A program made the translations under genes and the position numbers. From assembly GCA_002396335.1 (NCBI GenBank), contig DGXN01000018.1, forward strand, positions 3,507 to 35,548: a stretch of 32,042 nt of DNA, written 5' to 3'. This document shows, piece after piece, positions 1 through 7,101 of the stretch. This DNA is from Bacteroidales bacterium UBA4231. GTDB lineage: Bacteria > Bacteroidota > Bacteroidia > Bacteroidales > UBA932. Below the pieces are notes generated by a model. It had not been told where the DNA came from. It did not search any database and saw only the letters and a list, made by a program, of their open reading frames with translations. The first letter of the stretch is position 1; each line of letters opens with the position of its first letter.

Positions 1-72
1 GCCGATGTTGGCCATCTGCTGCGGAAAGGTAAGTTCGGCCCAGCGGCCGTTTTCCAGGGAGGCGTGCTGCAT
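1..72 (-). CDS. N-terminus of a small conserved Bacteroidota protein (cut by window edge)
   Basis: Only the first 24 codons are visible; the gene continues past base 1. The visible residues read MQHASLENGRW followed by a stretch ending QQMANIG. This resembles the start of a small, probably helical protein family of unknown function often seen in Bacteroidales, in which the segment normally continues with SEVxR. That match is from memory of the family, not from a search. The ATG at 72-70 directly abuts the stop codon (75-73) of the reading frame upstream, which suggests translational coupling with that frame or its intact ancestor. No function is assigned. Confidence 0.55.
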   Translation of the reverse strand, partial: MQHASLENGRWAELTFPQQMANIG

Positions 73-243
73 TTATGCTGTAATGAATTTATCGACAATG
101 GATTTGATGGCTTCCCGGACCTCCGGATCTTCAACGTCACGGGATGGATTACCCTGCCAGGAGCGGATGTTGATGAGGGAGTCGAACTCTAGACGTTGAA
201 AGCGGCGAAGACCAATCCGGCGGTGGAGTTTAAGAAAGAATAA
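73..243 (-). pseudogene. C-terminal remnant of an unrecognised protein, no start codon
   Basis: The frame is open from just after the stop of the PPC-domain gene (TGA at 246-244) to a TAA at 75-73, about 56 codons. It contains no ATG, GTG or TTG. The last 40 residues look like real protein: FDSLINIRSWQGNPSRDVED, then a helix-like stretch ending DKFITA. The stop abuts the ATG of the next gene, as in an operon. Either the 5' part was deleted or a start in another frame was lost through a frameshift. I do not recognise the family. It could also be chance, but the composition and the abutting start argue against that. Confidence 0.35.
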
Positions 244-672
244 TCAGAACTTATACAGGTTCAGGCCGGTTTCTGCATCCGGATATCGGCCGATGGATGC
301 GCCGGGGAAGGCTTCTACAAGCAGTTCGCAGGCTCCGTTGATGCGGGCGGTGAGAAGGTGTCCGCCGATGCAGGTGTAGTCTTTCCGGCTGGCCGTGATG
401 TGCAGGTGCAGGTAGGGGGCGCCGTCTTTTTCGGAGATGTTGCCGGTGAGGTTGGTGATCTCCATCTGCTCCTGGAAGGTCTTGTCCACATAAGCTTTGG
501 TGGCGGGGTTCAGGAAGCGGAATGTGGCTTCCGAGATGGCGCCTAGGCCAAGGATATTGCCGGCGAGGATGTGCTTTTCTTCGCAGAAGGCTTTCAGGGC
601 CGACGCAATCTCCACATGGTTGTCCAGGCTCAAGACATATACACCGTCTTTGACTTCTTTATACTGATACAT
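244..672 (-). CDS. PPC-domain (DUF296) protein
   Basis: A 142-residue single-domain protein of the PPC/DUF296 family, which in bacteria usually forms trimers; the plant relatives are DNA-binding AT-hook proteins. The bacterial role is unsettled. Family marks are the glycine-rich strand ILGLGAISEATFRFLNP (residues 40-56) and the three histidines H89, H91 (HLH) and H105 (GGHL), which bind a metal in solved members. The end TGLNLYKF is a typical family C-terminus, so the protein looks complete. A -7-like box (TAAATTTG, minus strand, 696-689) lies 16 bases before the ATG. Transcription diverges from the GH26 gene. A direct DNA-binding role is not shown by the sequence. Confidence 0.85.
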   Translation of the reverse strand: MYQYKEVKDGVYVLSLDNHVEIASALKAFCEEKHILAGNILGLGAISEATFRFLNPATKAYVDKTFQEQMEITNLTGNISEKDGAPYLHLHITASRKDYTCIGGHLLTARINGACELLVEAFPGASIGRYPDAETGLNLYKF

Positions 673-688
673 AGGGTTTGATTTTTCT

Positions 689-716
689 CAAATTTACGAA
701 CTTTTCCTTAAATTTG
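689..716. promoter_or_regulatory. Divergent -7 boxes for the PPC and GH26 genes
   Basis: Two copies of TAAATTTG, the Bacteroidota -7 consensus TAnnTTTG, face away from each other: 696-689 on the minus strand (PPC gene, short leader) and 709-716 on the plus strand (GH26 gene, 21-base leader to the ATG at 738). Neither has a well-spaced -33 TTTG, so both may be weak or dependent on an activator. Confidence 0.5.
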
Positions 717-737
717 TATCAACACAATCTGACTGTT

Positions 738-1877
738 ATGAAAGTTCGTGGTTTTCTGCTGTTTGCCTTGCTGCTGACTTTTTCCTGCAGCCCTTCCCAT
801 CCCGCTCCCGTCAATCCCCATGCCACCCCGGAAGCCCGGGAGCTGCTTGACTTCCTGTACGGCATCAGCGGGCAGTATACCTTGAGCGGAGAGCATAACT
901 TTGCCGCGGACCTCAGCCGCTACGACGACGAGGTCTTCTCCATCACCGGAAAACGGCCCGTCATCTGGGGGGCCGACTTCAGCTTCACCGATGTCGGAGA
1001 CGGTTTTGAGCGTTATCAGCACGCCGGACCGCTGAATATTTCCGTACCCTTCGACAAGCCCTGTGTCCCAACCGGGCTGACGACGGAACAGGCGCGGCAG
1101 AACATCGTCAACGAAGCAGTCGCCCAGTGGAAGCAGGGTCGCATCATCACCCTCATGTGGCACTGCTGCGACCCCCGTTTCACCGACGGCGGCAACAACT
1201 GTAACGGAGACAAAGTATGGACCATGGCGGAAAATGCGCCGTCGGCCCGGGAGTGGGACCAGCTCTGCACGGACGGGACGCCGCTGAACAAAGCCTGGAA
1301 GCGTGAGATGGACAGCGTCATCCCTTTCTTGAAGCAGTTGCAGGATGCCGGCGTTCCGGTACTCTGGCGCCCCTTCCACGAGATGAACGGCGCCTGGTTC
1401 TGGTGGGGCAACAAGCCCGGGGCCGACGGGTTCGCCCGCCTGTGGATCCTGACTTACGACTATTTCACCGCGCAGGGACTCAATAATCTCCTGTGGGTTT
1501 GGGATGCGAACGCCCCGCGCGTCAAAGAGAACGACGACGCCCTTGCATACGCCCTCTTCTACCCCGGAAATGAGTACGTGGACGTCCTGGCGGCCGATAT
1601 CTACGGCTGGGACTACAAGCAGTCCCATCATGACGAGTTGGTGCGGCTGGGTGGCGGCAAGCCCATCGCCATGGGTGAAGTGGGGCAGCTTCCCCACGGC
1701 CCCGAGGTCTTCGACGCCCAGCCCGATTGGACCTGGTTCATGGTGTGGGGGTACTTCATCGGCGGCCACCGCAGTACGCCGGACCATCTGGAAACGGTCC
1801 GGTCCATCTATGACGCCCCGCGCGTGCTGACCCTCGACGAAATCGCCTTCGAAAAAGGCCGCCACCGCGTCAGATAA
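738..1877 (+). CDS. Glycoside hydrolase family 26 lipoprotein (beta-mannanase-like)
   Basis: A 379-residue protein. The start at 738 is chosen over an in-frame ATG at 678 because it begins directly with a signal peptide (MKVRGFLLFALLL) ending in a loose lipobox with Cys17, and because a -7 box lies at 709-716, downstream of 678. The GH26 fold is shown by WRPFHEMNGAWFWWG (residues 210-224), where Glu215 is the expected acid/base, and by AMGEVGQ (311-317), where Glu314 is the expected nucleophile. Family members cleave beta-1,4-mannan; some attack xylan or mixed-linkage glucan, and substrate cannot be read from sequence. It stands alone, with no SusC/SusD nearby. It is probably anchored in the outer membrane or periplasm. 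Its 3' end overlaps the convergent nitroreductase gene by 8 bases. Confidence 0.9.
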   Translation: MKVRGFLLFALLLTFSCSPSHPAPVNPHATPEARELLDFLYGISGQYTLSGEHNFAADLSRYDDEVFSITGKRPVIWGADFSFTDVGDGFERYQHAGPLNISVPFDKPCVPTGLTTEQARQNIVNEAVAQWKQGRIITLMWHCCDPRFTDGGNNCNGDKVWTMAENAPSAREWDQLCTDGTPLNKAWKREMDSVIPFLKQLQDAGVPVLWRPFHEMNGAWFWWGNKPGADGFARLWILTYDYFTAQGLNNLLWVWDANAPRVKENDDALAYALFYPGNEYVDVLAADIYGWDYKQSHHDELVRLGGGKPIAMGEVGQLPHGPEVFDAQPDWTWFMVWGYFIGGHRSTPDHLETVRSIYDAPRVLTLDEIAFEKGRHRVR

Positions 1878-2499
1878 CGAGGTCGTCCACCTTCAGCTTG
1901 GGAACATAGTGCACCCCTTCCTTGCGGTAGTATGTCAGGGAATCGGTGCTGCCGGCCGGTACAAGGAAGACGCTTTCCTTAGGCTTCCCGATGCCGATAA
2001 CGGCAAGGGGCCTGAGGGGGAGTTCCAGTGCCTGCTGCACGGCGGAAGGGTTGAAATTCAGGATTACAATGCCGCCAAGCCCCATTTCCGTCGCCTTCAG
2101 GAGCATGCTTTGCGCGGCAATGCCGAGGTCCATATCCACCACCCGGCTCTCCTCCACGTTGGACATCACCACAATATAGGCCGACGGTTCCTCTCCCGGA
2201 TGCGGCAGGTGCTCTTCGGGTAGGGCGGCCCCCAACTTCACCAAAGGATGGATCAGGGCGGCGTCGGCCCCGGTTACGAGGCGGTAGCGGAGAGTTTGTG
2301 CGTTCTTGCCGGAAGCCACCCAGGTGGTCACCTGAACCAGCTGTTTCAGATCCTGAACGGTCACTTCCCGGGAGCGGTCGTAGCCCCGGTAGCTGCGGTT
2401 GCGTTTGAGCAGGCTCTCCAGCGAGGGGTGGTTCCGCACCACTTTCACCTTGCCTTCCTTGAGTTCCTGCTCCCTTTTTTCCAGATAGTTATCGGCCAT
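1870..2499 (-). CDS. Nitroreductase-family protein
   Basis: A 209-residue flavin-dependent nitroreductase-family protein, presumably FMN-binding and using NAD(P)H; the natural substrate is unknown. The N-terminal half carries the RNRSYRGYD segment (about residues 34-42), which matches the phosphate-binding arginine region of the family. The segment MLLKATEMGLGGIVILNFNP and the closing AVIGIGKPKES are also typical. Start 2499 is chosen because an open frame upstream of it (to 2688) is only the other-frame reading of the deformylase gene. The first 11 bases overlap the end of the deformylase gene, so the two are co-transcribed. The short charged N-terminal tail (YLEKREQELKEGKVKVVR) is common in Bacteroidales members. 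Confidence 0.88.
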   Translation of the reverse strand: MADNYLEKREQELKEGKVKVVRNHPSLESLLKRNRSYRGYDRSREVTVQDLKQLVQVTTWVASGKNAQTLRYRLVTGADAALIHPLVKLGAALPEEHLPHPGEEPSAYIVVMSNVEESRVVDMDLGIAAQSMLLKATEMGLGGIVILNFNPSAVQQALELPLRPLAVIGIGKPKESVFLVPAGSTDSLTYYRKEGVHYVPKLKVDDLVI

Positions 2500-3157
2500 C
2501 GTAGTTGTATTTTTTACGTTCCTGTTCCCAGGCACGGTCCACGAAGACGCTGTCGGCCCGGTCAATGTACAGGGTGCCGTCCAGGTGGTCGCATTCGTGC
2601 TGGAAGATGATGGCGGTGTAGCCCTCCACCTTCTCCTGACAGCGTTTTCCGGTGGCAAGGTCCGTGTAGCTGACGATGACCCCCTCATACCGGGGGACGA
2701 GGCCCCGCATGGGCGGTACGGACAGACAGCCTTCCGGGCCGACGGTCACCTTCCCCAGCAAGCTGTCCAGGTGAATGTTCACATAGGGCTCGAACGGTTC
2801 GCCGGGCTTGTCCATGCGCTGCACCCAGACGATGCGCCGGTTGATGCCCACCTGCGGCGCCGCAATGCCCACTCCGTCCTGCGAAGGGTCCTTTACGGTG
2901 TACAGCATCTTGTCAAGCAGGCTCCTGAGCTCTTTCGACCGCAATTCTTTCATGCCGATATCCCGGCTCGGGGTCCTGAGCACGGCGCTGTCCCCGGGCA
3001 GGGTGGTGACGCGCATCAGGGAGTCGGCTTTGCGGATGAGGGTGCGCTCCGGGGCGGTCCAGCTCCGGCCGAAACTGCTGACCAGGATCAGCAGCAGGGC
3101 AATGCAGGCAGCAGAGACGCCGCCCACTTTCTTCCCGTTGATTTCCGTTTTTTGCAT
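2489..3157 (-). CDS. def: Peptide deformylase with N-terminal membrane anchor
   Basis: A 222-residue protein. The three deformylase motifs are intact: GVGIAAPQ (95-102), EGCLS (142-146, metal ligand Cys144) and QHECDH (186-191, ligands His187 and His191, catalytic Glu188). Ordinary bacterial deformylases are cytoplasmic, around 150-190 residues, and begin close to the catalytic domain. This one starts with a lysine-containing head and a hydrophobic segment at about 11-30 (VGGVSAACIALLLILVSSFG). That suggests a signal anchor with the catalytic domain in the periplasm, or an uncleaved tether. The gene sits between the TPR-LuxR regulator and the nitroreductase with tiny gaps or overlaps. It may be a second deformylase beside a housekeeping one elsewhere in the genome. 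Confidence 0.88.
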   Translation of the reverse strand: MQKTEINGKKVGGVSAACIALLLILVSSFGRSWTAPERTLIRKADSLMRVTTLPGDSAVLRTPSRDIGMKELRSKELRSLLDKMLYTVKDPSQDGVGIAAPQVGINRRIVWVQRMDKPGEPFEPYVNIHLDSLLGKVTVGPEGCLSVPPMRGLVPRYEGVIVSYTDLATGKRCQEKVEGYTAIIFQHECDHLDGTLYIDRADSVFVDRAWEQERKKYNYDGR

Positions 3158-3160
3158 AAA

Positions 3161-4573
3161 CTATACGATGATGCCCAGCTCACTCGCTTTCCGAAGCATG
3201 TCGGAGACGTTCTTGACGTCCATTTTGGCGTAGATGCGCTGGCGGTGGGTGTTTACGGTGTGGACGCTCAGAAACAGCTTTTCGGCCATTTCCGCGGCGG
3301 TAAGGCCTTCTGCGCTGAGGCGGATAATCTCAATCTCCCGTTTGGAAAGGCCGATGTCGGCAATCTTCCGTCCCCTCTCGATGAGGATGTCGCCTACGTA
3401 CTTGGCCACGTCGTCATTCATTGTCTGGGCGTCGGCGGCCATGCTGCGGCAGCGCTCGCGGATTTCTTCCGCGGAAAGGGTACTTGCGTCGGCCGACAGC
3501 TGTTCCAGGCGGGTGGCGTAAGTCTTGGTGGGGTTATTGATATCCCTGGACAGCAGGTTGATGAGCTGCTCCTTGGTGTCGTTGATTTGGATCAGTTCGG
3601 CATTGCGCCGGTGGACTCTTTGCAAATAGCTGATAATCAGAATGATAATTGCTATTGCGAGCAGAATGACCATCAAAAGAAGCGTTATCTGGTAACCTCT
3701 CCGTTCCAGCTGACGCTCTTTCTCCTGCACCTCAAACCGGGTTTCCATCTCTTGGAGGGTTTCGTCGGCTTTCTGGGTCATGTAGCGGGTGATTTCCCGG
3801 ACGTAGTCGTCATGGGAGTCAAGGGCCTTTTCTGGGGCACCGGTGCGGGTGTACAGGCGGACCAGGCGGTCGTCTAGGGCGCTGGCCATCAAGTGGTCGT
3901 TCTCGGGCAGGGCTTCCCGTGCCTTGGCGAAGTATTCCAGGGCTTCCTGGTTCCGGTCGCCCTGCTGGAACCAGCGGGAACGGAAGAGGATGCCGTTTCG
4001 GCGCAGGCGTTCGATTCCTGCCGCATCGGCAATGCTCTGCCCGCGGTCGAGCCACTCTCCGGCAGTGCGGTAGATATCCGGATCGACCGGATTTGACCAG
4101 CGGTTTTTGTTGATATACAGCGAGCCGATGACAAGGCAAGCCTCGGATTCCTGCTCTTTCAGCCCTTCCGCTTCGGCTATGGAAAGCGCCTCTTGGGCGT
4201 AAGTCAGCCCTTCGTCATTTCGGCCGGTCTCAGGAGAGATTTCTGCGTATGAACAAAGCTTGGCTTTGGAGATGAGGATTTCCGCGAGCTCTTTTTTGAA
4301 CGCATGCTTCCGGGCGATGGCTTCGGCTTCCAGCGCCTTTTCCCAGGCATCGGCATCACGGCTGGCCATGATATCGACACCGACGACGGTCTTCAGGGCC
4401 TGTACTTGCATATACGGGTCGTTTCCGGCCATGTCCAGCGCCTCCAGCGCTTTTTGCAGGGCTAGTTCGAAGTTTTGTTTTGACACGGCCCGTTCTGCCT
4501 GGTCCAGCAGCGTCTGCATCTGCTGTGTCTGTATCCCCAGCGCCAATGTGAGTATCAAAAGCAGCTTTGTCAT
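3161..4573 (-). CDS. TPR / membrane / LuxR-type HTH regulator
   Basis: A 470-residue sensor-regulator of a type common in Bacteroidota. The order is: signal peptide (1-16), helical TPR-like repeats outside the membrane (about 20-260), a coiled coil (265-292), one membrane segment (about 294-318), a cytoplasmic linker, and a LuxR/GerE DNA-binding domain (about 408-468, with LSKREIEIIRLSAEGLT and VHTVNTHRQRIYAKMDV). The linker KEQLINLLSRDINNP (335-349) looks like a histidine-kinase dimerisation helix in which the phospho-accepting His is replaced by Arg343. Signals would therefore pass without phosphorylation. The ligand is unknown. The gene heads a likely operon with the deformylase and nitroreductase. 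Its promoter is nearly identical to that of the SDR-ALDH operon at 10941. Confidence 0.85.
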   Translation of the reverse strand: MTKLLLILTLALGIQTQQMQTLLDQAERAVSKQNFELALQKALEALDMAGNDPYMQVQALKTVVGVDIMASRDADAWEKALEAEAIARKHAFKKELAEILISKAKLCSYAEISPETGRNDEGLTYAQEALSIAEAEGLKEQESEACLVIGSLYINKNRWSNPVDPDIYRTAGEWLDRGQSIADAAGIERLRRNGILFRSRWFQQGDRNQEALEYFAKAREALPENDHLMASALDDRLVRLYTRTGAPEKALDSHDDYVREITRYMTQKADETLQEMETRFEVQEKERQLERRGYQITLLLMVILLAIAIIILIISYLQRVHRRNAELIQINDTKEQLINLLSRDINNPTKTYATRLEQLSADASTLSAEEIRERCRSMAADAQTMNDDVAKYVGDILIERGRKIADIGLSKREIEIIRLSAEGLTAAEMAEKLFLSVHTVNTHRQRIYAKMDVKNVSDMLRKASELGIIV

Positions 4574-4592
4574 GGTTCAGTTTCCGTTTGTA

Positions 4593-4648
4593 CAAAGGTA
4601 ACAATTCTTTTCAATACTCCGGCGTGTTCGCCCGCGGGGTGGGGCAAC
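4593..4648 (-). promoter_or_regulatory. Promoter/operator of the TPR-LuxR gene, copy A of a shared element
   Basis: Read on the minus strand, this 56-bp stretch ends in the -7 box TACCTTTG (4600-4593), 19 bases before the ATG at 4573. It matches 10863-10919 on the plus strand in 52 of 57 positions (four substitutions, one base missing). Conserved parts include GTTGCCCCACCCC, the palindrome CCCGCGGG, CCGGAGTATTGAAAAGAATTG and the -7 box. There is no -33 TTTG at the usual 19-21 base spacing, which fits a promoter needing an activator. Confidence 0.65.
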
Positions 4649-4730
4649 TCCTTGCCCTGAACCTGAAGAGTAAGGTAATGCTCTTTTTCTTTCATTTTCC
4701 GGTGCATCATATATTTATAATCCAAAAATG

Positions 4731-4762
4731 TTTGTTATACTAAACAAAATATATTATTTTTG
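4731..4762 (+). promoter_or_regulatory. hipBA promoter with overlapping palindromic operator
   Basis: This is a full Bacteroidota promoter: -33 TTTG at 4731-4734, a 20-base spacer, and -7 TATTTTTG at 4755-4762, with the hipB ATG at 4782. The spacer start holds an imperfect palindrome at 4731-4748 (TTTGTTA TAC TAAACAAA), overlapping the -33 box. That is where a HipB-like repressor would be expected to bind for autoregulation. The operator role is inferred from position and symmetry. Confidence 0.6.
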
Positions 4763-4781
4763 TCAGTGATAAATTACAAAT

Positions 4782-5081
4782 ATGAGCAAGAATACATTTG
4801 GAAAGATGATGCCTCGGGCCTTGACACAGCAGCTGCAACTTATGGGGGAGCAGATTATGCTGGCGCGTAAGCGCAGGCATCTCTCTATTCAGGACATAGC
4901 AGACAGGGCAACGGTGACTCGTTTGACTGTCTCCAAGGTGGAACATGGCGACCCTACGGTTTCCATGGGCATCTATGCACGCGTGCTCTTTGCGCTGAAC
5001 CTTGAAAAAGACATCTCGTTGCTGGCCGCCGACGATGCTCTCGGCCGACAACTTCAAGATGCTGAATTGCTTAGGAAATGA
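4782..5081 (+). CDS. hipB: HipB-like antitoxin / XRE-family repressor
   Basis: A 99-residue protein with one Cro/C1-type helix-turn-helix (about residues 20-75; core LSIQDIADRATVTRLTVSKVEHGDP). In HipBA modules this protein neutralises the kinase and represses the operon. The gene is preceded by a canonical promoter with a palindrome in it, and its stop overlaps the start of hipA (ATGA at 5078-5081), the usual coupling of antitoxin and toxin. The N-terminal 18 residues lie outside the HTH. Assignment as HipB rests mainly on its partner. Confidence 0.85.
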   Translation: MSKNTFGKMMPRALTQQLQLMGEQIMLARKRRHLSIQDIADRATVTRLTVSKVEHGDPTVSMGIYARVLFALNLEKDISLLAADDALGRQLQDAELLRK

Positions 5082-6328
5082 AAAAGATTACAGTTTACGC
5101 CGATTTCGACTTCCTTGTATCCCCGCAAGAGATTGGTACGTTGGGCTACGAACGTGTCCGTGGCAAGGATCACTTTGTCTTTGAGTACTCGCATGAATGG
5201 CTGATGCAGCATGGCGGTATCGTGCTGAGTGGCGACTTGATGAATGTCCATTCGTTGCAGCATCCGCGCGGCGCAGACGGCGTTTTTGGCTTCGTTAAAG
5301 ATTCCTTTCCTGACCGTTGGGGGCGGTTGCTCATGGACCGGAGGGAACGCCTGAATGCACAAACGGAGCGCAAGCCAGTACGGACGCTCACTAACTATGA
5401 CTACCTCACAGGCATTGACGATTTTACTCGAATGGGAGGCATTCGCTATAAGAGCGAAGACAGCGATAACTTCATAAATGATGGAGCCAAATACCAGGTA
5501 CCTCCTATTGAGAGTCTTCCCGCCCTGTGTGATGCCTGCCGGGAGATAGAGTTGGCGGAAGAACGTAACGAATTACCCGAGAGGCGCTGGTTGGATCAAC
5601 TGATTGACCCGGGTTCATCTCTTGGGGGTGCCAGACCAAAAGCAAATATCATCGGCACTGATGGTAAACTATATGTGGCCAAGTTCCCTTCAAAGAAAGA
5701 TTTGGATAATACAGAACTTATAGAGCATTTCTCACATCGGATGGCAGCAGCAGCTGGTATCACCGTGGCCAATACAAGTACTATTAGAATCTCGAAAGAC
5801 CGCGACTTGCTCCTTTCTGAACGTTTTGACAGGACAGCGGATGGCAAGCGCATACACTTTGCTTCTGCCATGTCGCTGCTTGGCCTGGATGATGGTGCCG
5901 GCAGCAGTACGGGTAACGGCTATCTGGACATTGTGGATTTCATCCTGCAAGGATGCGTGGATGTTGGACGGAACCTAAGGGAACTCTACCGCAGGGTAGC
6001 GTTCAACGTGATGTTCGGCAACACAGATGACCACTTCCGCAACCATGGCTTCCTGCTTACTCCGAAGGGATGGACGCTCTCTCCAGCGTACGACATTAAT
6101 CCGGGGGGCAAATCGCACCAATGCCTGCTCATTGATCAGTACACGGAGCAGTCGGACATTACCGCCCTGTTATCGGCTTCAAACCACTATATGATTGAAA
6201 GACAAGAAGCTGCTGGAATAATAGAGGAAGTACGCAGTACTATAAAAGATTGGCGTGAGGTGGCATCAGAGCTTCAGATCCCATTCAAACAACTCTTTCC
6301 CTTTTGCGACAAGTGGGATCATTTGTAA
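5078..6328 (+). CDS. hipA: HipA-like serine/threonine kinase toxin
   Basis: A 416-residue protein of full HipA length. The N-terminal subdomain (about 1-110, with FGFVKDSFPDRWGRLLMDRR) is followed by the kinase core: the phosphate loop SSLGGARPKA (180-189), the ATP-binding lysine in YVAKFPSK (199-206), the catalytic loop GNTDDHFRNHGF (314-325) and the metal site LSPAYDINP (334-342). All key residues seem present, so the enzyme is probably active. E. coli HipA phosphorylates glutamyl-tRNA synthetase; the target here is unknown. Codon use is more AT-rich and less biased than in neighbouring housekeeping genes, in keeping with gain by transfer. It is translationally coupled to hipB. It may act as a stress or phage-defence toxin. 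Confidence 0.9.
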   Translation: MKKITVYADFDFLVSPQEIGTLGYERVRGKDHFVFEYSHEWLMQHGGIVLSGDLMNVHSLQHPRGADGVFGFVKDSFPDRWGRLLMDRRERLNAQTERKPVRTLTNYDYLTGIDDFTRMGGIRYKSEDSDNFINDGAKYQVPPIESLPALCDACREIELAEERNELPERRWLDQLIDPGSSLGGARPKANIIGTDGKLYVAKFPSKKDLDNTELIEHFSHRMAAAAGITVANTSTIRISKDRDLLLSERFDRTADGKRIHFASAMSLLGLDDGAGSSTGNGYLDIVDFILQGCVDVGRNLRELYRRVAFNVMFGNTDDHFRNHGFLLTPKGWTLSPAYDINPGGKSHQCLLIDQYTEQSDITALLSASNHYMIERQEAAGIIEEVRSTIKDWREVASELQIPFKQLFPFCDKWDHL

Positions 6329-6743
6329 AGCAAATATCGTTCTTATTTGCATGTGGTGTGCCCCCAAAAGTCACACCACCCGCACTCCAAGGGAACGTTG
6401 CAGGAGAAAGCGCTTGGTATAATCTATCGGATGTAATTATGAGTAACAGCGTAATAACCTCAACCTTAAAGTCCTTGCGGAAGGCTCATGGCCTTACGCA
6501 GGTGGACCTGGCGATGAAGTCCGGCGTGGGTCTGAACTTCGTCCGGGAATTGGAGCAGGGCAAGGCCACCGTCCGGATGGACAAGGTCGCCCAGGTAATC
6601 AAGTCGCAGACCACGCTGACCGGAGTGCAGCCCAAACTGTCTTTGAATCTTGATAAACACAAAGACTCTCAGAAGCTTACCATCGTCGGCCTCTGGGGCG
6701 GCTATATATTCAAGCCCCAGACGGACCGTTTCGCTATGCTGCC

Positions 6744-7082
6744 GATAACGGATTAGGTCCAAAAACCTGTGTTTTTTCAGGCATCGTCGCAGGTGGTAAC
6801 GTAAAACGACGCAAGTGGCGGGCTATGCGGTGCTGGCCATGCAGTTTGCCGCCAATGATCACATGCTCTTGGTACTCGTCGTACACGTTTTTGCCTTCAT
6901 GTGTGTATGCTGAGTACCGCCGGGTACTCACCGCGCACAAAAACGCTCCCAAACGTGTATGCTCAGTACCCCTAAGAAGTTCGTTGGGCCAGGTCCTCGC
7001 TGGAGTTGCAGTACACGCCAAAAGCACGGATGGTGAGGGTAGCCGGGCGAGGTTGGTTGTAAGAATGGGCGAGGCTGGTTTT
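6744..7082. other. Repeat-rich segment replacing the core of the hipA remnant
   Basis: About 340 bases with no resemblance to HipA. It lies between two copies of TATGCTGCC (6735-6743 and 7083-7091), which could be a target-site duplication or chance. It holds direct and inverted repeats listed separately. A 97-codon minus-strand frame (7027-6734) crosses it but looks like no protein I know. A small non-autonomous element or a rearrangement scar are both possible. Confidence 0.4.
6903..6970. repeat. Imperfect 16-bp direct repeat with hairpin
   Basis: GTGTATGCTGAGTACC (6903-6918) recurs as GTGTATGCTCAGTACC (6955-6970), 52 bases apart with one mismatch. GAGTACC (6912-6918) can pair with GGTACTC at 6923-6929 to form a short hairpin, and with a further GGTACTC at 6871-6877. 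Confidence 0.6.
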
Positions 7083-7101
7083 TATGCTGCCAACCTCGCC
7101 C
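7045..7101. repeat. Alternative stem: two left arms, one right arm
   Basis: GGGCGAGGTTGG (7045-7056) and GGGCGAGGCTGG (7067-7078) are near-copies, and both can pair with CCAACCTCGCCC (7090-7101); the first pairs perfectly over 12 bases. Two mutually exclusive hairpins are thus possible at the right end of the foreign segment in the hipA remnant. Confidence 0.6.

Noticed and set aside
1..199. Plus-strand 64-codon frame at the left edge
   Set aside because: The minus strand here reads as plausible protein with abutting stop and start codons, whereas this frame does not resemble protein.
678..737. Upstream in-frame start of the GH26 gene
   Set aside because: It lies before the -7 box and would bury the signal peptide behind 20 residues.
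708..1865. Long minus-strand open frame (385 codons) opposite the GH26 gene
   Set aside because: It lacks recognisable domains and lies wholly opposite a gene with clear catalytic motifs; long antisense frames are expected in GC-rich coding DNA.
6734..7027. 97-codon minus-strand frame across the hipA-remnant insert as a possible gene
   Set aside because: No recognisable domain, no promoter or typical start, and it runs into the kinase sequence at its end; kept only as part of the unexplained segment.
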